Part shown: piece by piece, positions 18,601-28,500 of the stretch | How positions within the stretch are numbered: the stretch's first letter is position 1 | Layout of the letters: each line of letters opens with the position of its first letter | The notes under the pieces: model-generated | What the model was told of the DNA's origin: nothing | Seen by the model: the letters and a program-made list of their open reading frames with translations, nothing else | The model's database searches: none | Assembly: GCF_000621505.1 (NCBI RefSeq) | Contig: NZ_KK211292.1 | Coordinates: 144,505-208,504 of the forward strand | Source of the DNA: Ruminiclostridium cellobioparum DSM 1351 = ATCC 15832 | GTDB taxonomy: Bacteria; Bacillota; Clostridia; Acetivibrionales; DSM-1351 | Length of the DNA: 64,000 nt | Direction: 5' to 3' | Position numbers and translations under genes: made by a program

Positions 18601-21600
18601 CGGATGGAGATGACATCAGCGCTGTTATCAAAGGTACAGCCATTAATAATGACGGGGCATTAAAAATAGGATATACTGCTCCCAGAATTGACGGCCAGGC
18701 CGGAGTAATTGCAGAAGCCCAGTTAAAGGCGGGTGTTGAGCCAGAAACCATTACCTATATTGAAGCACATGGTACGGGAACTCCATTAGGAGATCCTATT
18801 GAAATAGAAGCCTTGACCCAGGTGTTTAATCAAAGGACTGATAAAAAAGGCTTTTGTGCCATTGGATCGGTAAAAACCAATATCGGACACCTTGATGCAG
18901 CCGCAGGGGTAACGGGCTTAATTAAAACAGTATTATCGCTTCGCAATAAAAAGATACCGCAAAGCCTCAATTTCAAGAGCCCCAATCCAAAGATTCATTT
19001 CAAGGAAAGCCCGTTTTATGTAAATGAGTCTCTGACCGAGTGGAAAAACAGCCAGGGGCCTTTAAGAGCAGGGATCAGTTCATTCGGCATCGGTGGCACC
19101 AATGCCCATGCTGTGCTGGAAGAGGCTCCGGTAGTTTACAGTGATATAAATAATCATTCTGAGGTCTTATTGGTTTTCTCTGCAAAAAGTAACCAGGCTT
19201 TGGAAAGAATGACTGCTAATTTTGCAAACTTTTTGAAAGCAAATAAAGAGATTAATCTGGCTGATATGGCCTATACATTGCAGGTGGGACGAAGGGAATT
19301 TGAATTTAGAAGGTTTGTGGTATGTACATCGGTTGAGAATGCAATAGAGCTTTTGGAAAAGAATATAAATGACGCCAAAGCAGCAGATGCTGGAGCTTTA
19401 ACCATTGAAGAGCCGGCTGAATATTCATTGGAACAGCTTGGAAACCTATGGACCACCGGAAATAAGATAAATTGGAGCAATCTTTATAAGGAAGAAAAGC
19501 GGAAAAGGGTAGCACTTCCAAACTACCCCTTTGATGGACAGTCTTATTGGGTTAAGAAGGATAAAACAGTTGATGCTGTGAAATCCCATAAAAATGAAGC
19601 CAAAAGAGCTGGGCTTTCTGAATGGTTCTATACGCCTGTTTGGAAGCAGTCCTTGAAAAATGGTGTCTATCCAAATACAAAGGATGGTACCGGGAAAGAA
19701 GTATTGCTGGTATTGACCGAGAAAAATATTTTTGCCCATGCTTTTATAAATAGACTAATAAAGGAATATACCGACACATTTGTAGCAGTCAAGGGAGAGC
19801 AATTCAATAAAACCGGAAGCAATCAATATGCAATCAATATTGACGATTATCAAGATTATGAGCGATTATTGAGGGAATTGTCCGCAATGGGTAAAACACC
19901 TGCAAAAGTGATTAACTTGCTTGGCTTAACAGAATACACAAATCCTGGCGCAGCAGAGCAGAGTATTCAGTGTGGGAAAAGTTTGTTCTATAGCATGATG
20001 CTCCTGGCACAAGCCATTGGAAGATGTGGAATGACAACTCCTGTACAAATAAAGGTAATCACAAACAATTCTCAAAGGGTGTTTAATGAAGGACCTCTAT
20101 ATCCTGAGAAGGCATTGCACCTTGGAGCTTGCAGGGTTATTCCCAGAGAGTATCCCAATATCCGGTGCAGCAGCATTGACTGTATCCTGCCTGAGATAGA
20201 TTCTTTGGAGGCGCAGGAAGATTTAATAGAGCAGTTGATTACGGAAGTTACCATACAAACAGAAGAAGGGATTGTAGCTTACCGGGGCTTGAATCGTTGG
20301 ACCCAGGAGTTTGAAAAAATGGAACTCGGGAAAGCTGCAAATCCATCTATAAAAATCAAACAGAATGGTGTTTATCTCATTACCGGCGGTTTGGGAGGCA
20401 TAGGGCTTGTTTTGGCTGAGTTTCTCGCACGGGAGGCAAAGGCCAAATTAGTTCTGGCAGGCCGCTCCGAATTCCCGGATGTCGAGCAGTGGGAGCAGTG
20501 GATTACTGCCCACCATAAGAAAGATACCATATCAAGTAAAATAAAAAAATTAAAGCAATTACTGGCTATGGGTGCAGAAATCTATGTATGCCGGACAGAT
20601 ATTGCTGATTTGGAGCAGGTTCGCTCTTTACGTGAAAAGACAATAAACAGGTATGGGACGATTGATGGAGTGATACATGCAGCAGGAAACCCAGGTGGTG
20701 GAATGATTCAGCTCAAAAAGAAAGAGCATGCGGAGCAGATGCTTTTACCTAAGGTACAAGGTACACAGTTTCTTTATAAGACAATGAAAGAAGATAACCT
20801 TGACTTTATGATATTCTGTTCTTCATTAAATGCCATTACCGGCGGGTTCGGACAGTTGGATTACAGTGCAGCCAATGCTTTCCTGGACGCCTTTGCACAG
20901 GCCTATGACAGCAGGCGGGGCACCCGTCTGGTTTCTATAGACTGGGATAGATGGCCTGGAGTAGGAATGGCTGCTGGAACCGGATTGGGAATAGATTCAG
21001 AAGAAGAAATACACCCTCTCTTAGGAAAATGCATTTTGGAGCAGCCGGAAAAAGTGATTTACTCCCAGGAGCTATCTCCTGAAAAGGACTGGATATTATC
21101 AGAGCACCTTGTCTTAGGAATACCGACCATTGCCGGAACTGCATACCTGGAAATGGCCAGGGCTGCATTTGAGGATACAACAGGGGAAACAAATATTCAA
21201 ATATCCGATGTCCTATTCTTAAGCCCTATGGCAGTAAGGCAAGGGGAGAAAAGGAAGGTTTACACCCTTTTAAATAAAAATGGAGAGGCTTATGATTTCC
21301 GTATTATCAGCCAGGAAAGCGGAGCACAGGAGGATAAGGAAAACTGGCTGGAACATGCCAGGGGGAAAATCAGCTGCCCTCCAGGTTTGGAGAGTCAAAT
21401 ATTTAACATCCGGGAGTTAATGGAAAAGTGCTCCGGGAAGACAGTGTACTCGTCGGAAGAACAGCAAAAGCTTTCAGAAGAATTCATCAGCTTTGGAAAT
21501 CGGTGGAGAAATCTTAAGAAGTTCTCTCATGGTGAAACAGAAGGTTTCGTTGAACTTGGTCTGGCTGAGGAGTATATTTCCGACCTTCATAGCCACAAAA

Positions 21601-22520
21601 TTCACCCGGCTATGCTGGATATGGCTACGGGTGCGGTAAGACTGGCGGCTGGAGGAAATTATCTGCCTTTTTCTTATGAAAAGATTGAAATAAAGGAGCC
21701 AATGCCTGAAAAGATTTATGGCTATATCCGATTTAAAAACGGCTGCCATTCATCCCAGGAAATCATCACCTGTGATATAGACATTTTAGGAGAAAACGGG
21801 CAACAGATTATCGGGATTAAAAATTTCTCAATGAAACTGATAGGTGAGGCAGCTGCTGCAAACATCAAGAGTAGGACTTCGGTGGGATTGCAGAAAAGTG
21901 AAACCGCGTTTATCGGAGAGTTGGCAGAGCAAGGGCTCCGCAGCAGGTCAGGAATACTGCATGAAGGTATTCTTCCTGCCGAAGGGCAGAAGGCATTCGG
22001 TAGTATCCTTCATGGCTGCTTCAGACCTCAAATCATCGTTTCAACGAAAGACATTATGGCTGCTATTGAGCAAGCCAACTATTTTGAACAATCCGGTATC
22101 AAAGATACCCTTGAAGAGGCTGCAGCTTCAAAAGAAAGACATCCCAGGCCGGAACTGGAAAACGAATATGTGCCTCCTAAAAGTGATACAGAAAAGAAAC
22201 TGGCGGAACTTTGGCAGGACGTTTTGGGGATTGATAAAGTAGGAATTCTGGATGACTTTTTTGCATTAGGTGGAGATTCCCTGCTGTTAATACAGTTCCA
22301 TACCAAATTGAAAGAAAAGTTTGAAACAGATATTGCTGTGGTCGACCTGTACAAATATAATACCGTCGCATCACTGGCAGGCTATTTAAAAAATGATAAT
22401 AAGGAAGAGTCTCAGCCGGTTTTTGAAGAAGTCAACAGCAGGGTTAACAAACAGCTGGAATTGATGAAACAGAGAAGACAGCGCATGCAAACAAGAAAAG
22501 GGGTGGAATTTGGTGAGTAA
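12648..22520 (+). CDS. Hybrid NRPS-PKS: FAAL-ACP-C-A(Gly)-PCP-KS-KR-DH-ACP
   Basis: A 3290-residue loading and extension protein. Domains in order: fatty acyl-AMP ligase 1-555 (FSSGSTGDPKG near 169, LTHDMGLIG); ACP 575-655 (GGNSL); condensation 670-1105 (HHIIFDG at 805); adenylation 1150-1620 (YTSGSTGNPKG near 1281); PCP about 1640-1710 (GGHSL); ketosynthase 1735-2165 (Cys1905 in TACSSS, AHGTGT, NIGH). A ketoreductase follows (Rossmann GGLGGIG near 2578, DYSAANAF near 2739). Next are a dehydratase 2789-3066 (EHLVLGIP, HPAMLD) and an ACP (GGDSL near 3206). The ten-residue specificity code read by hand is DILQLGVIWK, one change from the glycine code. There is no AT: the KS-AT linker runs directly into the post-AT linker. 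The line would load a fatty acid, add glycine, then a two-carbon unit reduced to an alkene. The KR-before-DH order is unusual. Confidence 0.92.
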   Translation: MNNYKTLTELFISRKNEEQKGITFILGDTQEKYISYKELYHTSLKLLYHFQKFGYKKGDEVIFQIDDNERFIYSFWACILGGMIPVPVTTGNNDEHKMKLFKIWDILNNPGIIVTADFFEKLCAYAEKNNISDKIECIKRSAVFVEEVIQTENDGDIYLSQSNNIAFIQFSSGSTGDPKGVVITHENVLVDLNAVIQWDHIEPNDIGLNWMPLTHDMGLIGTHIKGMLACMNQYNINTALFIRHPSLWIQKASEHKVTILYSPNFGYKHFLKFYHADDKINWDLSNVRLIYNGAEPISLDLCNEFLDSMSVYGLKRNAMHPVYGLAEGTIAVAFPEPGEDFRFHVLNRNHLKVGETIAQTSKEDKDAVIFMDEGYPIYNCYVRICDEENHDIGENKIGYVHISGGNVTSGYYNNKKATEQTITPDGWLNTGDLGFMKEKRLIITGRAKDVIFASGQNYYSHDIERIGEGVEGVELGKIVAVGVFNENRKGDDLVLFVLHKQKLENFIPIVNSLKRVVSEKIGIEVAHVIQVKNIPKTTSGKVQRYKLRDSYMRGEFDLVKHEIELLLQENFEKREYVQPNSNTEKELAQIWSDVLNIKQIGICDDFFALGGNSLHITQIVSRIRDSFEIELEQGEIFENSDIEHLAKKVELSLKNRQGRVELIKSTSAGKNRLPLSFAQQRLWFLDRLNSESPQYNLYTGLVLKGSLKKEVILKSFNALIKRHQILQVSFTEENGQPAQVLNKDAQMPMEYVNLFDTSANEKELKASDIAKEWVSKPFDLEKAPLLRGMLIQMDEEEHILVLAVHHIIFDGWSFGILLKELNFYYEAFLNHKAEDLPLPAIQYADFAQWQIEKLKEGSLKKQIEYWKQKLSGKLPVLDLPLDKQRPPVQTYHGAKFTCTISGELVNKLQLYAGKENATLFMVLLAAFKLMLYRYSGQLDIVVGSPIANRNRKDLEDLMGFFTNNIVLRTTFSSEINFSEFLRLIKKVTLEAYKNQDVPFEKLVEELHTERDMSRNPLFQVLFSLQNSPLPRMEFSELSVSKKDLDAGYARFDLAVDIREAGEGMIVDFEYNTELFNEDTIIRMSGHYKQLLKNILKNPKAGLDDFEMLTIEEKDTLINRWNDTKEDYFSKGQSWVELFTKQAEETPQVLAVVCEKQHLTYRELDSESNRLAHYLISNGVGAESIVGIYMERSVNMLVGLLGIHKAGGAYLPMDPVFPGERLAFMLEDAKVNIILSESKLADTLPQSDARVICLDAEKDTISRFSAEKPNRNYEGHHLAYLIYTSGSTGNPKGVQIEQRALINFLISMEKKTGICAKDALLAVTTLSFDIAGLEMYLPLICGAKVVIAKRDEIIDGSALMKIINQQDITIMQATPATWRLLIEAGWNGNQDLTVLCGGEALPRDLANQLLDRCQTLLNVYGPTETTIWSTLERIDSKDGDIYIGKPIANTQVYVVDRAMNPVPVGIPGELLIGGDGLARGYLNLPELTREKFIPDIFSGKKGARLYRTGDLVRFTRDGNMEFVGRMDNQVKIRGFRIELGEIETLLNLDPSIKECVVVAKEVIAGEKTLIAYIIPVSEQAEETLSSENLRKSLKEKLPDYMIPSSFIFLNSFPMTPNGKIDRKALPMPENIRPQLSTQYTAPSNKTEDSITRIWQEVLHLERIGVNDNFFDMGGHSLLLAQVRSKISNAIHKEVSIMDLFRYPTISTLARFLQTGNQPEPKGNSNGRISGEKKDTDIAIIGLSGRFPGAANIQEFWDNLCNGVECISRFTDEQVLEEGVDPELLKKSGYVKSWGILNDVDKFDANFFGYNPREAEILDPQQRIFLEECWKALETAGYDSERYQGKIGVYASVGMNHYIQNIKESRGSQGLASDYQIMISNDKDFLATRVAYKMNLEGPGITVQTACSSSLVAVHLACQSLFNGECDMALAGGVSIRLPQKSGYLYQEGMILSPDGHCRAFDEQAKGTVGGNGTGVVVMKRLQEAIADGDDISAVIKGTAINNDGALKIGYTAPRIDGQAGVIAEAQLKAGVEPETITYIEAHGTGTPLGDPIEIEALTQVFNQRTDKKGFCAIGSVKTNIGHLDAAAGVTGLIKTVLSLRNKKIPQSLNFKSPNPKIHFKESPFYVNESLTEWKNSQGPLRAGISSFGIGGTNAHAVLEEAPVVYSDINNHSEVLLVFSAKSNQALERMTANFANFLKANKEINLADMAYTLQVGRREFEFRRFVVCTSVENAIELLEKNINDAKAADAGALTIEEPAEYSLEQLGNLWTTGNKINWSNLYKEEKRKRVALPNYPFDGQSYWVKKDKTVDAVKSHKNEAKRAGLSEWFYTPVWKQSLKNGVYPNTKDGTGKEVLLVLTEKNIFAHAFINRLIKEYTDTFVAVKGEQFNKTGSNQYAINIDDYQDYERLLRELSAMGKTPAKVINLLGLTEYTNPGAAEQSIQCGKSLFYSMMLLAQAIGRCGMTTPVQIKVITNNSQRVFNEGPLYPEKALHLGACRVIPREYPNIRCSSIDCILPEIDSLEAQEDLIEQLITEVTIQTEEGIVAYRGLNRWTQEFEKMELGKAANPSIKIKQNGVYLITGGLGGIGLVLAEFLAREAKAKLVLAGRSEFPDVEQWEQWITAHHKKDTISSKIKKLKQLLAMGAEIYVCRTDIADLEQVRSLREKTINRYGTIDGVIHAAGNPGGGMIQLKKKEHAEQMLLPKVQGTQFLYKTMKEDNLDFMIFCSSLNAITGGFGQLDYSAANAFLDAFAQAYDSRRGTRLVSIDWDRWPGVGMAAGTGLGIDSEEEIHPLLGKCILEQPEKVIYSQELSPEKDWILSEHLVLGIPTIAGTAYLEMARAAFEDTTGETNIQISDVLFLSPMAVRQGEKRKVYTLLNKNGEAYDFRIISQESGAQEDKENWLEHARGKISCPPGLESQIFNIRELMEKCSGKTVYSSEEQQKLSEEFISFGNRWRNLKKFSHGETEGFVELGLAEEYISDLHSHKIHPAMLDMATGAVRLAAGGNYLPFSYEKIEIKEPMPEKIYGYIRFKNGCHSSQEIITCDIDILGENGQQIIGIKNFSMKLIGEAAAANIKSRTSVGLQKSETAFIGELAEQGLRSRSGILHEGILPAEGQKAFGSILHGCFRPQIIVSTKDIMAAIEQANYFEQSGIKDTLEEAAASKERHPRPELENEYVPPKSDTEKKLAELWQDVLGIDKVGILDDFFALGGDSLLLIQFHTKLKEKFETDIAVVDLYKYNTVASLAGYLKNDNKEESQPVFEEVNSRVNKQLELMKQRRQRMQTRKGVEFGE

Positions 22521-25500
22521 TTTTGATGAAAGTAATGGAATAGGGGCAATTGCCATTATCGGAATGGGTGGACGCTTCCCCGGGGCAGCGGATATGGAGG
22601 AATTTTGGCAAAACCTTTACAATGGAGTAGAATCTGTCAAGTTTTTTAACCGTGAAGAGTTGTTAAAAATGGGTATAGATGAGAATTTATTGGATAATCC
22701 GAGATTTGTAGCAGCAGATGCTATTTTGGACGGAATGGATTTATTTGATGCCTCTTTCTTTGACTATTCTGCCAGAGAGGCTGAAATCATGGATCCACAG
22801 CACCGTCTGTATCTGGAGACCGCATGGGAGGTACTGGAAAGTGCCGGGTATAATTCAGAGCTTTATACTGGGAGAGTGGCTGTCTATGGCAGTGCAAACT
22901 TAAGCGGCTACATGATACGAAATCTATACTCCAATCCTGGATTGGCAGACACAGTGGGATCATTTAAAATCATGCTGGCAAACGGGCAGGATTTTTTGGC
23001 TACAAAGGTATCCTACAAAATGAACCTGACAGGACCCAGCGTGAATGTAAATACCCTTTGTTCCTCATCTCTGGTGGCTGTCCATGATGCATGCCAAAAT
23101 CTTATGAATTTTGGGTGTGATCTTGCATTAGCGGGGGGAGTGAGCTTCCAGGTTTCAAGAAATGAAGCCTTTTTCTACCAGGAAGGAGGAATCGGCTCTT
23201 CCGATGGTCATTGCCGTGCTTATGATTCCAAAGCAAACGGAACAGTCAGCGGAAGCGGTCTTGCAATTGTTGCATTAAAAAGACTGGAAGATGCCATTGC
23301 AGATGGAGACCATATTCATGCAGTTATTAAGGGGACAGGTATCAATAATGACGGTTCTCAAAAGAACAGTTATACAGCTCCGAATGTTGACGGGCAGGCA
23401 GAGTGTATTGCGGAAGCTATTGCAATGTCGGGTGTAAATCCCGAAACCATTACCTATATAGATGGTCACGGCACAGGTACAGACCTTGGAGACCCCATCG
23501 AAATTGCTGCCTTAACAAAAGCTTTTCGTGCGTATACAAAGAAAAAACAATTTTGTGCCATTGGCTCTGTAAAAACCAATATTGGACATCTTGTAAATGC
23601 CGGTGGTTTGGCAAGTGTGGTGAAAACAGTGCTTTCCATGCAAAATAAAGTGATTCCCCCAAGCCTTAATTTTGAAGCGCCAAATCCCAAAATCGATTTT
23701 GAGAACAGCCCGTTTTATGTGAATACAAGATTATCCGATTGGAAAACAGATGGGTTCCCATTAAGAGCAGGGGTTAGTTCTTTCGGAATAGGTGGGACGA
23801 ATACCCACGTGATTTTGGAGGAATCACCTCAGGTGGAATCATCCCAGGTTTCAAAGAGACCGTGGCAGATTATTTCCTTATCAGCCAAGACAGGTACGGC
23901 ATTGGAAAAGATGACTGGCAATCTTATCCGTTTTGCTAGGAACAATCCAGATACAAATCTTGCAGATGTTGCGTTTACACTGCATCTTGGAAGAAGGAAT
24001 TTTAATCACCGCAGAGTTTTGATCTGCAGGGACATGAATGATTTGACAGACAAATTTGAAAATATGTCACCTGTAAGTGTTTTTACATACTTCCAGAAAC
24101 CTAAAGTTCAGCCAGTTGTGTTCATGTTCCCGGGAGAAGGGGAATATGTCAATATGGGTGCAGAGCTATACAAAACAGAAAATAATTTTAGGAATACAGT
24201 GGACCGGTGCTGTGAAATTCTGCAATCTCAAACAGGTAAGGATGCACAGAGTGTTCTTTACCCAACTGAATCGGATAAAGAACGGTCAGCAATACAAATA
24301 TCCGATGCCGGAACAGGGAGAGGAATTCTCTTTGCTGTTGAATATGCCCTGGCTCAGTTATGGATGAAGTGGGGTATTAAGCCTGGCTGTATGATTGGCG
24401 AGGGTATTGGCGAGGTAGTTGCTGCCTGCCTGTCCGGAGTACTATCCCTTGAAGATGCCTTGAAACTGGCTGTTTCAGAAGATAGCAGCCTTCCGGAAAC
24501 AGTATCCAGGATAAGTAATGGTAAAGTGGACATACCCTTTATCTCTTGTGTAACCGGAGGTTGGATTACAGATACCGAGCTTGGAAGCCCTGATTACTGG
24601 ATACGTCAAAGAGGTTCTTTCCGGTTTGGCGACGGCTTAAATGAAATAATGAAAGACGCTGACCAAATTCTACTGGAGATTGGACCTGGAAACAAGCTGA
24701 CCATTGAGGCAGAAAAGTATAAAAATGAGGGTGTTCAACAGGCCATCCTATATTCAATGCCTGGTAAGGGTGAAGGAACTTCCGATTGTGAAGCCTTATT
24801 CAAATGCTTGGGAATGTTCTGGAATGTGGGAGGAAGAGTGGATTGGAATCAATTCTATGTTGAAGAAAAACGCCACCGTATTCCATTGCCTACCTATCCT
24901 TTTGAGAGACAGCGCTATTGGATAGAGCCAGGAAAACGGGGTGTGTCAAAACCTGATGTATTGATTTCCAGGAAAGAGGATATTACCAGCAGTATTACTG
25001 ACTCAGAGTTTAAGGAAGCAAGTATTACCATCACATTAAAGCTGGATGAGCAAAACCGGACAAACAGCAATGAAGAACGCAAGAAACAGTTAGAGGAATT
25101 TTTAGCTTTGAAGGAACGCTTGGAAGAGCTAAGTAAGGAAGTAAACGGTAGCTGCACCAGAATAGATGTGTCTCCTTTAGGACTAAAGACCAATGGAGGT
25201 GAAGGGCAATTTGGCTTTGAAAGTAATGAAAAGCTGAAAAAAAGGCCGCGTCCTGATTTGGAGTCAGCTTATGTGGCACCTGCCAATGAAGTAGAAAGTG
25301 CCATTATCGAAAAGTGGCAGGAGGTCCTTGGTTTTGACAGGATTGGGATCCATGACGACTTTTTTGAACTGGGCGGACACTCATTGATAGCAGCTGCAGT
25401 TGCGACAGACCTCAGCAAGAAATTTGATGTCCAAATCCCTATGAGAAAATTATTTGAAACTACAACAGCAGCAGGCATTGCACAATTGATTGAGACGTTC

Positions 25501-25566
25501 CGCTGGGCAACGGAAGGTGTAAAAGAGGCAGCATCCAGTGAAGAACTTGAAGGTGGAACCATTTGA
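22513..25566 (+). CDS. PKS module: KS-(degenerate AT)-ACP
   Basis: About 1018 residues. GTG 22513 is the likely start; it overlaps the preceding stop by 8 bases and has GGGGTGG upstream. The ketosynthase (about 12-440) is intact: Cys183 in LCSSSLVAVH, GHGTGTDLGDP and KTNIGHL. The next region (about 535-770) is recognisable as an acyltransferase (FPGEGEYVNMGAELY, then SGVLSLEDALKL). However, the catalytic GHSxG motif reads GEGIG, so the active serine and adjacent histidine are lost, and the domain is short. A charged linker and one ACP follow (LGGHSL near 953). There are no reducing domains, so the added two-carbon unit should stay a ketone. Malonyl loading must come from elsewhere, most simply the discrete AT at 32759. 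Confidence 0.9.
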   Translation: MSNFDESNGIGAIAIIGMGGRFPGAADMEEFWQNLYNGVESVKFFNREELLKMGIDENLLDNPRFVAADAILDGMDLFDASFFDYSAREAEIMDPQHRLYLETAWEVLESAGYNSELYTGRVAVYGSANLSGYMIRNLYSNPGLADTVGSFKIMLANGQDFLATKVSYKMNLTGPSVNVNTLCSSSLVAVHDACQNLMNFGCDLALAGGVSFQVSRNEAFFYQEGGIGSSDGHCRAYDSKANGTVSGSGLAIVALKRLEDAIADGDHIHAVIKGTGINNDGSQKNSYTAPNVDGQAECIAEAIAMSGVNPETITYIDGHGTGTDLGDPIEIAALTKAFRAYTKKKQFCAIGSVKTNIGHLVNAGGLASVVKTVLSMQNKVIPPSLNFEAPNPKIDFENSPFYVNTRLSDWKTDGFPLRAGVSSFGIGGTNTHVILEESPQVESSQVSKRPWQIISLSAKTGTALEKMTGNLIRFARNNPDTNLADVAFTLHLGRRNFNHRRVLICRDMNDLTDKFENMSPVSVFTYFQKPKVQPVVFMFPGEGEYVNMGAELYKTENNFRNTVDRCCEILQSQTGKDAQSVLYPTESDKERSAIQISDAGTGRGILFAVEYALAQLWMKWGIKPGCMIGEGIGEVVAACLSGVLSLEDALKLAVSEDSSLPETVSRISNGKVDIPFISCVTGGWITDTELGSPDYWIRQRGSFRFGDGLNEIMKDADQILLEIGPGNKLTIEAEKYKNEGVQQAILYSMPGKGEGTSDCEALFKCLGMFWNVGGRVDWNQFYVEEKRHRIPLPTYPFERQRYWIEPGKRGVSKPDVLISRKEDITSSITDSEFKEASITITLKLDEQNRTNSNEERKKQLEEFLALKERLEELSKEVNGSCTRIDVSPLGLKTNGGEGQFGFESNEKLKKRPRPDLESAYVAPANEVESAIIEKWQEVLGFDRIGIHDDFFELGGHSLIAAAVATDLSKKFDVQIPMRKLFETTTAAGIAQLIETFRWATEGVKEAASSEELEGGTI

Positions 25567-25577
25567 CGGAGGGAAAT

Positions 25578-28500
25578 ATGTCTATTATTGATTTTTTAAC
25601 GAAGTTGAGAAAACTCGATATAAGACTCTGGTTGGAAAATGATGCACTCCAGTATCAGGCACCCAAAGGGGTAGTAACAAAGGAACTGCTTCTCGAAATT
25701 AAAGACAGAAAAGATGATATCCTAAGCTTTTTAAGACAGGTGAATATGGAGGCACGTACAAACAGAGAACCTATTCCAAGGACCTCAAAAGAGGACGGAC
25801 AGGGAATACCTCTGTCTTTCTTCCAGCAGTCCATGTGGTTCTTCAGTCAGCTTACAAAGGCAAACCCTGTATTCAATATTTCCAATGCAGTAAAAATGAG
25901 CGGAACGCTTCACAAAGAGATTCTTATTCAGTCTTTAAAGGAAGTAATTGCAAGACATGAATCGTTAAGGACGACTTTTAAGAATGTTGACGGAAGACCG
26001 GTTCAAATTATAAACCCATCAGTTGAAGTGACCTTGCCTGAGATGGACTTGCGTCATATTCCGCAGGAGGAACTGGGACAATACCTTAAAAAACGCTTAA
26101 AAGAAGAAGCAAGATTTATTTTTAACCTTGAAAAAGGACCATTATTCCGATTTTGCCTTTTTGTCACAGGAGAAAATGAATACGTATTTTCCATGATTAT
26201 TCATCATATTATTTCGGATGCCTGGTCTAATGCTATTTTTGTGGGGGAGTTCTTCAAGCTCTATGAGGCATTTTTAAAAGGAGAGGATTTGAAGCTTCCG
26301 GAGCTGCCTATTCAATATACTGACTTTTCTGTTTGGGAAAGAAACCGGCTTCAGGGTGAAACCCTGGAGGAATTACTGGGTTACTGGAGAAAGCAGCTGG
26401 TAAATCCAACAACCATACAGCTTCCTACCGATTACCCAAGACCTAAAAGCCAGACCTATGAGGGAGGCTTTGAACCTTTTTCGGTGTCAGGGCCTTTGAC
26501 AGAAAGACTGAAAGCCATTTGCAACAAGGAAGGCACTACTCTCTTTATGATTATTCTTGCGGCATTTCAGACGTTACTTTACCGTTATTCAAATCAAACA
26601 GATATCTTCACGGGTACTGTCGTTGCCAATAGGAACAGGAAAGAAGTAGAGGGTCTGGTCGGGTTTTTCATGAATACCCTTGTCCTTCGTTCCGATTTTG
26701 AGGGAAATCCCAGTTTCATTGAGGTTTTACGCAAGATTAAGAACATGACACTGGATGCCTATACATACCAGGAATTGCCCTTTGACAAGCTCCTTGAAGA
26801 ATTGAAACCTGAACGTGATGTCAGCAGGACTCCACTATTTCAAACCATGTTAATATTCCACAATACACAAAAAGTTGAGTTGGAGCTGCCAGGTTTAAAA
26901 ATAAATCAAATTGATGTGGAAAGTGGTATGGCTCCCTTTGATTTAAGGCTGCAGCTGGCTGAATCAGAAGATGGAATCAAAGGTGGATTTGATTATAATT
27001 CAGCTCTCTTTAAGAATTCAACCATAAAAAGATTAGGCGTTCATTTATTGAATATTCTTGAAGTAATATCCATGGTACCTGAAGAAAAAGTGTCAGATAT
27101 TGTCCTGCTGACCCAGGAAGAACAAAATCAGATTTTATTGGAGTTCAATCATACGGAAGCGGATTATCCGGGGGATAGAGTGATCCATGAATTTTTTGAG
27201 GAAAATGCTTCCAATTACCCTGAGCGCGTAGCTGCAATATTTGGAAACCAACATCTGACATACCTTGAACTGAATGAGAAATCGAACCAGCTGGCAAGGC
27301 TGCTTCGCAGAAACGGCGTTCAAAAGGATAGTATCATTGGAATTATGCTGGAACGTTCCTTGGAGATGATTATCGGTATAATGGCTGTAGAAAAAGCAGG
27401 AGGAGCATACCTGCCTGTCGATCCACACTATCCCAGGGATAGAATCAATTATATTTTAGAGGACAGCGGAGTAACCCTGTTGCTTTCTCATAGAAAATTC
27501 AGTTCAATCGAAGTGAATGAAAATATACATAGGATATTTCTGGAAGATGCTTCCCTATATGAAGGAGACAGCTCCAATTTGCCGGGGCTTGCCGGACCCG
27601 GGAACCTGGCTTATATCATCTATACCTCCGGTTCTACCGGAAAACCCAAGGGGACACTCATTGAGCATCACTCTTTGGTAAACAGGCTCCACTGGATGCA
27701 AAAAAGATATCCTATAGGACCAGAGGACATTATCTTGCAGAAAACACCATTTACTTTTGATGTCTCTCTGTGGGAGCTGTTTTGGTGGTCCATGCAGGGA
27801 GCAAAGGTATGTTTCCTTGAGCCAGGTGCAGAAAAGGATCCCGGAATGCTTGTCAATGCCATTGAAAAGAACCGCATTACAGTGATGCACTTTGTACCTT
27901 CCATGTTGAATTCATTTTTAGAATATATCAATGATACAGGGAAAGTTGAGAGAATTGCAAGCTTAAAACAGGTTTTTGCCAGCGGTGAGGCTTTGGCACC
28001 TTCACATGTCAGACTTTTTAAACGCCTGCTGGAGAAGAATGGTACCCAATTGGCAAACCTCTATGGTCCGACCGAAGCAACCGTAGATGTGTCCTATTTT
28101 GACTGTATTACAAAAGAAGATCTGGATAGTATTCCTATTGGAAAGCCAATTGACAATATCAAGCTGTATATCATGGATAAAAAAATGCACCCTCAACCGA
28201 TCGGAGTAGCCGGAGAGTTATGTATTGCAGGAGTAGGTTTGGCAAGAGGCTATCTAAACCTCCCCGAACTGACTGATGAGAAATTTGTTCCAAATACTCT
28301 GGAGCCTGGGCAAAAACTGTACCGTACCGGTGACTTGGCAAAATGGAGGGAAGACGGCAATATCGAATATCTTGGAAGAATGGACTTTCAGGTCAAAATC
28401 AGGGGACTTCGGATTGAACTGGGAGAGATTGAAAGAGTACTTCAAGAACATCCCGCTGTCAGGGAAAGCATTGTGACTGCCTGGGAAAAACAGCCTGGCA

